The notes under the pieces are model-generated. The model had not been told where the DNA came from. It did no database searches and saw only the letters and a program-made list of their open reading frames with translations. Both the position numbers and the translations under genes were made by a program. From Magnetococcales bacterium (GTDB taxonomy: Bacteria > Pseudomonadota > Magnetococcia > Magnetococcales > JADGBX01), in contig JADGBX010000016.1 of the NCBI GenBank assembly GCA_015231265.1, forward strand, positions 1 to 32,348: DNA of 32,348 nt. The letters are read 5' to 3'. Below are positions 1 through 7,154 of this stretch, in pieces; position 1 is the first letter of the stretch; each line of letters opens with the position of its first letter.

Positions 1-602
1 CTCTCAGCATCCAGTGTCCAACGATGGGAAGATTTGTCCGCCAAACCATCATAAGAGATCCTATGGAATCTCTCGGGATTGCGGTAGAAGTAGGGAGTAA
101 CATGTACCCGATCAAAAAGATCACTGGTTTCTGAATGGGCCTGACGAAGCGCATCCGCTGAAACGATCTCAGCGTCCAATCCCCGTGGATAGGTCCGTGT
201 CTGGGTGTTGCTCAAATAGTGAACACTCTCCCCTCTGTGCAACCTCTGCTCCAGCTCCGTCAGCATGGCACAGAGCAAACCGCCATCCAGGAGCGGGCAA
301 TCTGCCGTCACGCGAACAATCCACGCACCACCGAACGTTTCCAAAGTTCCATGAAACCGGGCGAGTACGTCCTCTTCACTGCCCCGGAACACCTTAGCTC
401 CCTGCTTCGTAGCTTCCACTTCCACCGCATCATCCAGAGCCCGGTCGGAAGTGGCTACCACAACCCGAGAGATGCGTTCACACGATGCAACGCGATGGAT
501 GACGCGCCCTAATACTGATCGCTCTCCCATGGGAAGAAGCACTTTTCCAGGAAGACGCGACGCCCCCATTCTGGCCTGAATGATTGCCGTCACATCCATC
601 AT
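1..602 (-). CDS. SpsF-like cytidylyltransferase (CMP-sugar synthetase family), C-terminus off window
   Basis: Reading leftward from the ATG at 602, about 200 codons are visible and the frame stays open to the window edge. The N-terminus carries the nucleotide-binding signature of the CTP_transf_3/SpsF family (IIQARMGASRLPGKVL, residues 6-21), followed by VVVATSDRALD and VTADCPLLD. These enzymes activate acidic sugars with CTP in the cytoplasm. The start overlaps the stop of the aminotransferase gene (ATGA at 602-599), which implies translational coupling. With PseC upstream it probably belongs to a pseudaminic-acid or related nonulosonate pathway for flagellin or surface glycans. The QARMGSxRLPGK form is typical of SpsF-like proteins, whereas classical PseF/NeuA begin with PARGGSK. 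The exact nucleotide sugar is therefore uncertain, and I give no symbol. SpsF-like proteins can carry extra C-terminal domains, which cannot be seen here. Confidence 0.85.
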   Translation of the reverse strand, partial: MMDVTAIIQARMGASRLPGKVLLPMGERSVLGRVIHRVASCERISRVVVATSDRALDDAVEVEATKQGAKVFRGSEEDVLARFHGTLETFGGAWIVRVTADCPLLDGGLLCAMLTELEQRLHRGESVHYLSNTQTRTYPRGLDAEIVSADALRQAHSETSDLFDRVHVTPYFYRNPERFHRISYDGLADKSSHRWTLDAE

Positions 603-1759
603 GAGAAGATCTCCTTCACCGCCGTAATCACGCGCGCCTGTTCGTCATCCCGCATTGCCGGGAAGAGGGGCAGCGTGATGCATTGTCGATAGTGCTGCTC
701 GGCATTGGGAAAATCACCATCTGAGAAACCACGGGCACGGTAGTAGGGTTGGGTGTGTACCGGGATGTAGTGCACGTTAACACCGATCCCCCGTTCCCGA
801 AGCGCCAGAAACGCCTCTCTACGATCAATAGGGGTGCGATCGGCATCAATGCGAATCACATAGAGATGCCAAGCCGACGCCATAGTTTCACCTCTCCATG
901 GGAGGTGGAGAGGGAGATCCTCAAAGGCATCATCATAGCGGGCGGCCAGTCGTTCGCGACGCTGAACAAAGTGGCGCAAGCGCCGCATCTGCGATACACC
1001 AAGCGCTGCCTGAAGATCGGTGATGCGGGCGTTGACGCCGAGTGTCACCTGTTGATAGTACCAGGGATCATCCACTGCGCTCTCATGCATCTGCTCCGGA
1101 TCACGCGTGATACCGTGGCTGGCCAGAAGACGCAGACGCGTCTCCAGCGCTGAGTCCCGACAGAGTATCGCTCCCCCCTCCCCTGTGGTGATGATCTTCA
1201 CTGGGTGAAAACTGAACACCGTGGCGTCGGAATAGCGACAGTCACCCACAGGGTCACCGTTCAAGGAAGCGCCAACAGCGTGACAAGCATCCTCAATGAT
1301 CCGAAAACCGTACCGCTTCCCCAATCGGGCAATCTTCTCCATAGCACAGGGCAGACCGGCAAAATGGACGGGAATGACAATGTCGGGCAACGTCCCGGAT
1401 CGTTCGGCATCTTGCAGGGCACGCTCCAGAGCCTCGACACTCATATTGCCGGTCTCTAGATCGATATCGACAAACCCCACCTCAGCCCCGCAGTAACGTC
1501 CACAATTGGCAGAGGCGACAAAGGTGTTGGGAGATGTCCAAAGCCGCCCCCCGGGACCAAGCCCCAGCGCCTGACACGCCAGGGTCAAAGCGACCGTTCC
1601 ATTACTCACCGCCACCGCGGCTGCTCCGGCACACTGCTCTGAGAGTGCCTGTTCAAAATGGGTCACCGTCGGCCCTTGAGTCAACCAGTCCGACCGTAGC
1701 ACCTCCAGAACTGCCTCTTCATCCGACTTGTCCAGACTCTGACGCCCATAGGGAATCAT
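599..1759 (-). CDS. pseC: UDP-4-amino-4,6-dideoxy-N-acetyl-beta-L-altrosamine transaminase (PseC-like)
   Basis: A 386-aa PLP-dependent aminotransferase of the DegT/DnrJ/EryC1/StrS family. It starts MIPYGRQSLDKSD and has the SDWLTQGP segment typical of PseC. The nucleotide-sugar/PLP pocket is visible as SNGTVAL, SPNTFVASAN, EDACHAVGA and SFHPVKIITTGEGG; the lysine near residue 188 is the expected Schiff-base residue. PseC transfers an amino group to C4 of the keto-sugar made by PseB, in the cytoplasm, on the way to pseudaminic acid. The frame extends upstream to 1864, but only through a TTG with no homology-like sequence. The ATG at 1759 is preceded by GGTGGAAG and begins the recognisable domain, so I chose it. 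Its end is coupled to the cytidylyltransferase. A strong terminator just upstream separates it from the transglycosylase gene. Confidence 0.88.
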   Translation of the reverse strand: MIPYGRQSLDKSDEEAVLEVLRSDWLTQGPTVTHFEQALSEQCAGAAAVAVSNGTVALTLACQALGLGPGGRLWTSPNTFVASANCGRYCGAEVGFVDIDLETGNMSVEALERALQDAERSGTLPDIVIPVHFAGLPCAMEKIARLGKRYGFRIIEDACHAVGASLNGDPVGDCRYSDATVFSFHPVKIITTGEGGAILCRDSALETRLRLLASHGITRDPEQMHESAVDDPWYYQQVTLGVNARITDLQAALGVSQMRRLRHFVQRRERLAARYDDAFEDLPLHLPWRGETMASAWHLYVIRIDADRTPIDRREAFLALRERGIGVNVHYIPVHTQPYYRARGFSDGDFPNAEQHYRQCITLPLFPAMRDDEQARVITAVKEIFS

Positions 1760-1802
1760 CGCGCTTCCACCCTGTTTGAATCCATCTGCCCATGACTCAG
1801 AC

Positions 1803-1851
1803 GAAAAACGGGCGACAGAGCGTGGAAGTCTCCTTCCTGTTCTGTCGCCCG
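1803..1851 (-). terminator. Intrinsic terminator on the minus strand after the transglycosylase gene
   Basis: Perfect 11-bp inverted repeat, CGGGCGACAGA at 1809-1819 with TCTGTCGCCCG at 1841-1851. The loop can fold further through GGAAG (1824-1828) and CTTCC (1833-1837). On the minus strand the stem is followed directly by a T-run (the A-run at 1804-1808 on the plus strand). It lies 29 bp past the stop of the SLT gene and about 45 bp before the chosen pseC start. Confidence 0.85.
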
Positions 1852-1879
1852 CTTCATCTTCCAATAGTGAGACACACGC

Positions 1880-2647
1880 TTACGCGGTCGCTGACGCCTC
1901 TTCCATCAGCGTATTCACTTTGCCGATGTAGTTACGCGTCTCCAGAGGCATGGCGTCCGGTTTACGCTCCAGATTACCCATCCCCCAGTTGTAGGCCGCT
2001 AACGTCAGACTTCTATCTCCTTGATAGCGATCCATCAATTGCTTCAAGTAGTTGCTTCCGGCCATGATATTCTGTTCCGGATCAAAAGAATCGGTTACCC
2101 CCAGTTCGGCGGCTGTGGCCGGCATGAGCTGCATCAAACCCTGGGCACCAACACGGGAAACGGCCTGACTGTCAAAACCACTCTCAACCTCAATGACCGA
2201 CCGGATTAGATTGGCATCGATGTCGTAGGTTTTAGCTGCTTTATCGATGATCCCCTCGTACGGGTTATTCAAAGATGAAGAGCGCTCCGTTTCGAGAATT
2301 CTACTATTTCCAGTGGCATCAGCCTGCTTCAATGCGCTTCGACTCACCGTGTTGGTGTTGGCGTATGTGAAGGCCGAGCCTTGCCAGAGTGATTCAGCGC
2401 GTTTGATATTGGAGCGGACCAATTGTGACAGATGTTTGACGATCTGACGGTCGAGAACCGGCAGCGCATTATTCTGTTCTTCTTCCAAACCCAAACCACC
2501 CATCACTTTGTCGAGAGCACTCTGAAAATCACCGTCTGCGGCCATACCTCCTCGCAACGCCATGGTGAGCGTAGGGGAAGTCGGCGCCGGATTGGCCTTT
2601 CGTTCAACAGCGGAACGTGTGATATCATCAATACTAATCATACCCAT
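1880..2647 (-). CDS. Lytic transglycosylase with C-terminal SLT domain, no signal peptide
   Basis: A 255-aa protein whose last ~115 residues are an SLT (GH23-type) domain. The catalytic Glu sits in IEVESGFD (near residue 155), followed by GAQGLMQLMPATA, NIMAGSNYLKQL and LAAYNWG, all hallmarks of soluble/membrane-bound lytic transglycosylases that cleave peptidoglycan to 1,6-anhydro-MurNAc ends. The first ~125 residues are polar and Ala/Gln-rich, with no hydrophobic export signal. Transport could be through the flagellar type III system (compare FlgJ-type rod-associated hydrolases) or another route; this is inference. The start ATG at 2647 has AGGGAG 9 bases upstream; the frame extends to 2764 but without a better site. 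Neighbouring nonulosonate genes fit a flagellar setting. A candidate sigma-54 site lies upstream at 2825-2840 and a strong terminator follows. Confidence 0.85.
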   Translation of the reverse strand: MGMISIDDITRSAVERKANPAPTSPTLTMALRGGMAADGDFQSALDKVMGGLGLEEEQNNALPVLDRQIVKHLSQLVRSNIKRAESLWQGSAFTYANTNTVSRSALKQADATGNSRILETERSSSLNNPYEGIIDKAAKTYDIDANLIRSVIEVESGFDSQAVSRVGAQGLMQLMPATAAELGVTDSFDPEQNIMAGSNYLKQLMDRYQGDRSLTLAAYNWGMGNLERKPDAMPLETRNYIGKVNTLMEEASATA

Positions 2648-2824
2648 GTCTGCATTCTCCCTGTTTCGGAAACCGGACCTGCCCGTGTCGGTGGGATCCT
2701 TACTGCGGGCATGCCGTCGTGCCTGTCTCAGGAGGGGCATCTCCTCCCATCCACGATCTTCCAACCCTGATCGTGGAAGAGACTGTTATTGTAACCATAC
2801 GAATAACGACTCGATTTCACATAA

Positions 2825-2840
2825 TGCAATTCATATACCA
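2825..2840 (-). promoter_or_regulatory. Candidate sigma-54 promoter (minus strand) for the transglycosylase
   Basis: On the minus strand the element reads TGGTATATGAATTGCA: GG and GC are separated by exactly 10 bases and the -12 half TTGCA is perfect. The -24 half is TGG without the following CAC. The implied 5' UTR is about 165 bases. Eight of the ten core positions match TGGCAC-N5-TTGC, so this is moderate evidence only. Confidence 0.35.
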
Positions 2841-2863
2841 TTTTTATGTAAAAAGTATTCCTC

Positions 2864-2880
2864 CGGCATGGTGCGTGCTT
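2864..2880 (+). promoter_or_regulatory. Weak candidate sigma-54 promoter (plus strand) for the coiled-coil/radical SAM genes
   Basis: CGGCATGGTGCGTGCTT: GG (2865-2866) and GC (2877-2878) are 10 bases apart, with GGCA in the -24 half and TGC in the -12 half. Seven of ten core positions match, which is easily met by chance in an intergenic region of this size. It lies about 85 bases before the start at 2964. Confidence 0.25.
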
Positions 2881-2963
2881 GTTTCATGAACGGCTTCGTC
2901 GTAACCGAAACCTCAACAGGACTTCGGACCAGGTCTGTGGGAACCACCGGACAGGACCAGAGA

Positions 2964-4070
2964 ATGACCACACAGGTTTTTTCATTCAAACGCAACGGGA
3001 ATACGGATCAAAGCCAGGTGATCTCCCGTGATGCCCTGCACCCGATCTCCCTCAAACGCTATCAGAAACGCCTTGATGCCATTAGCCTTTCCTTTGACTG
3101 GAAGACGGGACGGGGCATGAAGCGGCGCACCAAACGCATCCTCAACAGCCGCAACGTCATTCGCCGCACTGAGTACATTGAGAAGGTGATCCGCTCCATG
3201 CGCAAGAACATCCGCGCTTACGAGAGAGCCTACGCCAATGCACTGCCCGAACGAAGAGTTCCTGAAGTGGCGGCTTATCTCACCATCATCAAAAAGAAAC
3301 TCTCCCTCTCCCGTGCTCTACTCTCCATCCTGAAAGATCTGCACAAAGAGATTGTCAACGCTCCGGAATACGCGCTCCATCGCCAGCATCAGGATGTTAA
3401 GGCGTTGCAAGAAGGCATCAACGACCTGGAGAACATGATCACCGACTTCAATCGGGATCTTGATTGGACCCTGCGCGGACAGAACCCCGACTGCCCTCTG
3501 CCACTGTCAGCCAAGAAACAGATTTTGGTTCAAGAGAGAAAAGCGGAGATCCGACTTCTGGAAACACAGGCGGAAGAGCTGCGGCAGGAACTCTCACAAC
3601 GAGAAGAGCTGGCGGGCGAGAACTTCTATCGGGTGAGCTGTCTCTGGAAACCGGATCTGGGCACAGCCTCCCGACGAAAACAGCATGACGCCATTGCAGA
3701 AAAACTGTGGCGCCATGCAGGACCCAACGCTCTGCGTGGCGGCAATGAAGCGTTGAGTAATCCGGGATCATGGTGCGTGGTCCGAGAGTGCGTTCCCCTG
3801 GAACAGGCGGAACCTCTTATCAAAGGCCTACGCAAGATCGGACTCCATGCCGCCCGCGAGCCGGTGGATGAGTTGATTCGTCAGGGTGTTCTGCGCCGAA
3901 TCGAAAAAATGGTATCGGGAAGACGCAAACCGGTCGATAAGAGTTCTATGGATCAAGCGGTTGATGACCTTGAACAGGCCCACGAATCACGCCACAGCTA
4001 CTACGCCGGAACAGCGATCGCTGCAATCTTGATTGCCATCGGCTGGTACGTGGCCGTGATGTACTTATGA
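2964..4070 (+). CDS. Hypothetical tail-anchored coiled-coil protein
   Basis: A 368-aa protein I do not recognise. Residues ~60-215 are charged and helical, rich in Arg/Lys/Glu with heptad-like spacing, so probably coiled coil. A less charged region follows (GENFYRVSCLWKPDLG and ENALxNPGSW-like segments). The last ~23 residues are a single hydrophobic helix (YYAGTAIAAILIAIGWY...), so the protein is probably tail-anchored in the inner membrane with its bulk in the cytoplasm. The ATG at 2964 has AGGA 7 bases upstream. The open frame reaches back to 2562 but would run antisense through the transglycosylase gene and is rejected. The radical SAM gene begins 23 bases after the stop, so the two are likely co-transcribed and may work together. 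No function is assigned. Confidence 0.75.
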   Translation: MTTQVFSFKRNGNTDQSQVISRDALHPISLKRYQKRLDAISLSFDWKTGRGMKRRTKRILNSRNVIRRTEYIEKVIRSMRKNIRAYERAYANALPERRVPEVAAYLTIIKKKLSLSRALLSILKDLHKEIVNAPEYALHRQHQDVKALQEGINDLENMITDFNRDLDWTLRGQNPDCPLPLSAKKQILVQERKAEIRLLETQAEELRQELSQREELAGENFYRVSCLWKPDLGTASRRKQHDAIAEKLWRHAGPNALRGGNEALSNPGSWCVVRECVPLEQAEPLIKGLRKIGLHAAREPVDELIRQGVLRRIEKMVSGRRKPVDKSSMDQAVDDLEQAHESRHSYYAGTAIAAILIAIGWYVAVMYL

Positions 4071-4092
4071 TAATGAAAGGGTGTTGCTGCGC

Positions 4093-5643
4093 ATGAAAAC
4101 CCTGCTGGTCAATCCCTGTCTGCGTCCCGACGCGCCCCACCGATACCTCCCCGTGGGGCTCGGCTATGTGGCCACAGCCGTCAAAGAGGCCGGAATCCCC
4201 TTTGATCTTCTGGATATCGACATCAATGTGATGAGCGATGAAGCGGTTGAAAGCTACATCACTCGCAATCGTTACGATGTCATCGCTCTCGGTGCCATCG
4301 TCACCCACTACCGCTGGGTGCGCGATTTCATCCATATGGTGAAACGGATCCAACCCCACTGCCTGGTGGTTGTCGGCAACTCCGTAGGCTCTTCCATCCC
4401 GGAAGTGCTGTTTCAGACCGCCCCGGTTGATGTGGTGATTCTGGGAGAGGCGGACGCTACCATCGTCGATGTGCTGCACGCCTTCGAAAAAGGGCAATCT
4501 CTCGGTGCGATTCGCACCCCCTTGGAAGAGGTAACCCACACCAACGGCGAGTTTCCCGCCTGCCACGCTGGTGACGGCATTCCCGGTATCGTCTTTCGCG
4601 CCGACGATGGCATGATTGTCCACACCGGCCGCCGCAAGGCGATCAAACCCATCGACGATCTCCCCTATCCCGATTGGGACCTGTTCGACGTCGAACGCTA
4701 CTTCGGCCAACAGAAGGGGTTTACCCACCAAACCAGTTTTTACCCGGCCGACCAGATCCGCGCCATGCCTCTCAACACGGCGCGAGGGTGCGTCTTTAAA
4801 TGCACCTTCTGTCACCACGTCTTCTGGCACGACCCCTACCGCCGCCGCTCCCCGGAATCGGTGATCGGCGAGATGCGTCGCAACCAGAAAAAATGGGGAG
4901 CCAACTATATCGAATTCTGGGACGAACTCACCTTCCACAAGTGGAAACCGGCGGAAGCGTTCGTCGATGCCCTTCTGGAAGCGGACCTGGGCATCCACTG
5001 GACCGCCGCCATTCGGGCAGATCTCCTGGGCAAAAAGAAGGTACCGGAAGAGGACCGACTACGCGTTGCCGAGAAGTTCGTCCGCTCCGGTTGTGTAGCG
5101 CTCGGTTTCTCCCTGGAGTCAGGCAGCAACATGATTCTTCAGGATATGAACAAACACATGAAGTCGGAGCACTTCACCGAGCAGGTCCGCCTTCTGCGCA
5201 AGGTGGGGCTGGTTTCGGACACCAGTGTCGTGGTGGGGTATCCTCGGGAGACCAAGGAGACCATCGCGGAAACCATGGAGATGTGCTGCCAAGCCCGCGT
5301 CTATCCCAGTGTGGGATTTCTTCTGCCCCTGCCGGAAACCGGGATGTGGGCACACGCCATGGAACACAACCACATTCCCGACGTAGAGAAGTTTCTTCTG
5401 GAGGTGACGGAGCGTCAGGATGTCGTGCTCAATATGACCACCATGTCTGATGACGAACTGCTGGGAGAAACGACAGGCTGGCTGAAACAGCTCAACCAGT
5501 CGTTCGGCAGCCATCTGGACGAGGAGAGCCTGATCAAGACCAAAGGCTATGGTCAGCACAATCAACACCAGGACGACGAAAACGACGACCTGCCGCCGGA
5601 AGCGATCGGTCAATCTCTCAATATGGCGTTGAAAGTAGGATAA
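4093..5643 (+). CDS. B12-binding-domain radical SAM enzyme
   Basis: A 516-aa protein with an N-terminal cobalamin-binding-type Rossmann domain (LLVNPCL, PVGLGYVATAVKEAG, GEADATI; residues 1-140) and a radical SAM core. The [4Fe-4S] cysteines are in GCVFKCTFC (C233, C237, C240). Further core segments are WDELTFHK, CVALGFSLESG, MNKHMKSEH and GYPRETKETI. Family members (class B methylases, HpnP- and BchE-like proteins) do methylations or rearrangements with cobalamin and S-adenosylmethionine; the substrate here is unknown. The C-terminal ~40 residues are Gln/Asp/Asn-rich. GGGTG 9 bases before the ATG at 4093 supports that start over the GTG at 4081. It follows the tail-anchored gene and ends at a hairpin. 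Confidence 0.88.
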   Translation: MKTLLVNPCLRPDAPHRYLPVGLGYVATAVKEAGIPFDLLDIDINVMSDEAVESYITRNRYDVIALGAIVTHYRWVRDFIHMVKRIQPHCLVVVGNSVGSSIPEVLFQTAPVDVVILGEADATIVDVLHAFEKGQSLGAIRTPLEEVTHTNGEFPACHAGDGIPGIVFRADDGMIVHTGRRKAIKPIDDLPYPDWDLFDVERYFGQQKGFTHQTSFYPADQIRAMPLNTARGCVFKCTFCHHVFWHDPYRRRSPESVIGEMRRNQKKWGANYIEFWDELTFHKWKPAEAFVDALLEADLGIHWTAAIRADLLGKKKVPEEDRLRVAEKFVRSGCVALGFSLESGSNMILQDMNKHMKSEHFTEQVRLLRKVGLVSDTSVVVGYPRETKETIAETMEMCCQARVYPSVGFLLPLPETGMWAHAMEHNHIPDVEKFLLEVTERQDVVLNMTTMSDDELLGETTGWLKQLNQSFGSHLDEESLIKTKGYGQHNQHQDDENDDLPPEAIGQSLNMALKVG

Positions 5644-5655
5644 ACACCACGTTTT

Positions 5656-5685
5656 CAGCCCGTTGATATCGGTTTCAACGGGCTG
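5656..5685. terminator. Probable bidirectional terminator hairpin
   Basis: Perfect 11-bp stem CAGCCCGTTGA (5656-5666) and TCAACGGGCTG (5675-5685) with an 8-base loop. It lies between the convergent radical SAM (ends 5643) and cytochrome c (ends 5702) genes. The trailing T-tract is poor on both sides, so termination efficiency is uncertain. Confidence 0.6.
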
Positions 5686-5701
5686 CTTTCAAAGCTCCGA
5701 A

Positions 5702-6031
5702 CTACTCTGGCTTGAAGCGATAATAGGTCGCATCCAGATAGTCGGTTACGGCCTCCACCTCATCGTCGAACCAGCCTGTTCCTACCTGCTGATTGCAGAA
5801 CGCCACCATCTGCAGCAAGCTCTCCTTGTCCTTCTTCCGCCGATCCTCTCGGGTATAGATTTTATAAGGATCGCCGCCGAAACGAGCCGCATGACAGGAG
5901 AGGCAGCTCCCCTCATGAAGTGCCTTACCCATGGCTATGGCACTCTCGTCCGCCTGAACGGATTGACGACCCATAACAGCCAACAGAACCACGGCAATTG
6001 CCATTGCCAACCACGGTGTTCTCTTCAACAT
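5702..6031 (-). CDS. Small exported monohaem cytochrome c
   Basis: A 109-aa protein with a Sec signal peptide (MLKRTPWLAMAIAVVLLAVM..., probable cleavage after VQA near residue 27) and one CXXCH haem-attachment site, CLSCH at residues 43-47. It should be periplasmic, with haem attached by the Ccm system, and act as an electron carrier. A possible axial Met is M75 (LLQMVAFCNQQ), which cannot be settled by eye. The C-terminal WFDDEV..VTDYLDATYYRF segment is characteristic of one group of short class I cytochromes. The ATG at 6031 has AAGGAG 8 bases upstream and is preferred to the in-frame start at 6076. Partner oxidase or reductase genes are not in the window. Confidence 0.88.
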   Translation of the reverse strand: MLKRTPWLAMAIAVVLLAVMGRQSVQADESAIAMGKALHEGSCLSCHAARFGGDPYKIYTREDRRKKDKESLLQMVAFCNQQVGTGWFDDEVEAVTDYLDATYYRFKPE

Positions 6032-6188
6032 GTCATCGACTCCTTTTGCGTCCGAATGGGGTGGAAGCGGGTGCACATCTCCCTTGGAACAGCGCCCATC
6101 TCACGTTACGCTATCCTATTCCGACGCTGTTTGAAAGCACGGTGTCACTGCATACAGCAACTATCCATCGGTGCTGGAGACGAGCAGA

Positions 6189-7130
6189 ATGGTTCCCGAT
6201 TCAAGAAGAGAAGAGCAGCCTCTACAGGTGTTGGTGGTGGGCGCAGGGGCGATTGGTGGATTCTACGGTGCCCGTCTGGCTCAAGCCGGAGCACAAGTCT
6301 CCGTTGTCGTTCGCTCCGATTTCGACATCATACGTCGTGAGGGATTTCACTTCGACAGCATTGATGGTGACTTCACATTCAGGCCGGAAGCGGTCTACGG
6401 CTCCCCCGTGGAGTGCCCGACACCACCGGATCTGCTGATCATTGCCACCAAGGCTCTGCCGGAAATTGATCTGATCGGACTGATTCGACCGGTTGTGGGA
6501 GAGAACACCACTCTGCTGTTGATTCAAAATGGTATCCATATCGAAGCGCCGATTGCAGAAGCCTTTCCCGACAACACTCTGATCAGTGGACTGGCCTTTA
6601 TCTGCGTCAATAAAACCGCTCCAGGGAGAATCCGACATCTCTGCTTTGGTCGCCTGGCCATTGGTCGTTACCCCCAAGGCAACGCTCCCATGACAGAGCG
6701 TCTCGCTCGGCTCTTCGAAAGCGTCAACGTTCCCTGCAGCATTACCGATGATGTTATGGAAGCACGCTGGAGAAAGCTGGTGTGGAACGCCCCCTTCAAC
6801 CCCATCTCCGTTCTTGCAGGAGGCGTGACGACACGAGAGATGCTCTCAACACCGGAGAGCATCTCCGTGATCAGAGCTGTCATGGAAGAGGTGTTGGCTA
6901 TCGCAGCAGCGGACGGCTATCCATTGGAAAAGGAGCTGGTGCAGAAAAATATCGACGACACCCACGCCATGGAACCCTACAAAACCAGTATGCTTCTGGA
7001 TTATGAGTCGGGACGAACCATGGAGGTTGAAGCGATTCTCGGCAATGCGCTCAGGCTTGCGGACCATTATGAGCTTAAAGCCCCTCACCTACGCACACTA
7101 CACGCTCTGCTCTCACTGGCAGCACGATAG
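6189..7130 (+). CDS. Ketopantoate reductase family protein (ApbA/PanE-like)
   Basis: A 313-aa NADPH-dependent reductase. The dinucleotide-binding motif VLVVGAGAIGGFYGARLAQAG lies near residues 14-34. The family segments ATKAL, LIQNGI, EARWRKLVWNAPFNPISVL (containing the conserved catalytic Lys) and Y-containing C-terminal helices follow. PanE reduces 2-dehydropantoate to pantoate for CoA synthesis, but many paralogues of this family have other 2-oxoacid substrates, and no other pan genes are near. The ATG at 6189 with GGAG 9 bases upstream is preferred to the GTG at 6171. It is divergent from the cytochrome gene and convergent with the H-NOX/PilZ gene, with only 24 bases between the stops. 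Confidence 0.85.
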   Translation: MVPDSRREEQPLQVLVVGAGAIGGFYGARLAQAGAQVSVVVRSDFDIIRREGFHFDSIDGDFTFRPEAVYGSPVECPTPPDLLIIATKALPEIDLIGLIRPVVGENTTLLLIQNGIHIEAPIAEAFPDNTLISGLAFICVNKTAPGRIRHLCFGRLAIGRYPQGNAPMTERLARLFESVNVPCSITDDVMEARWRKLVWNAPFNPISVLAGGVTTREMLSTPESISVIRAVMEEVLAIAAADGYPLEKELVQKNIDDTHAMEPYKTSMLLDYESGRTMEVEAILGNALRLADHYELKAPHLRTLHALLSLAAR

Positions 7131-7154
7131 AACCGTCATCAGGATCGACAAGAG

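Noticed and set aside
2562-2963. Upstream extension of the coiled-coil protein frame
   Set aside because: It runs antisense through the start of the transglycosylase gene; the ATG at 2964 has a good ribosome site.
3946-4998. 350-codon minus-strand frame
   Set aside because: It lies opposite the radical SAM gene, which has clear catalytic motifs; this is a codon-bias shadow.
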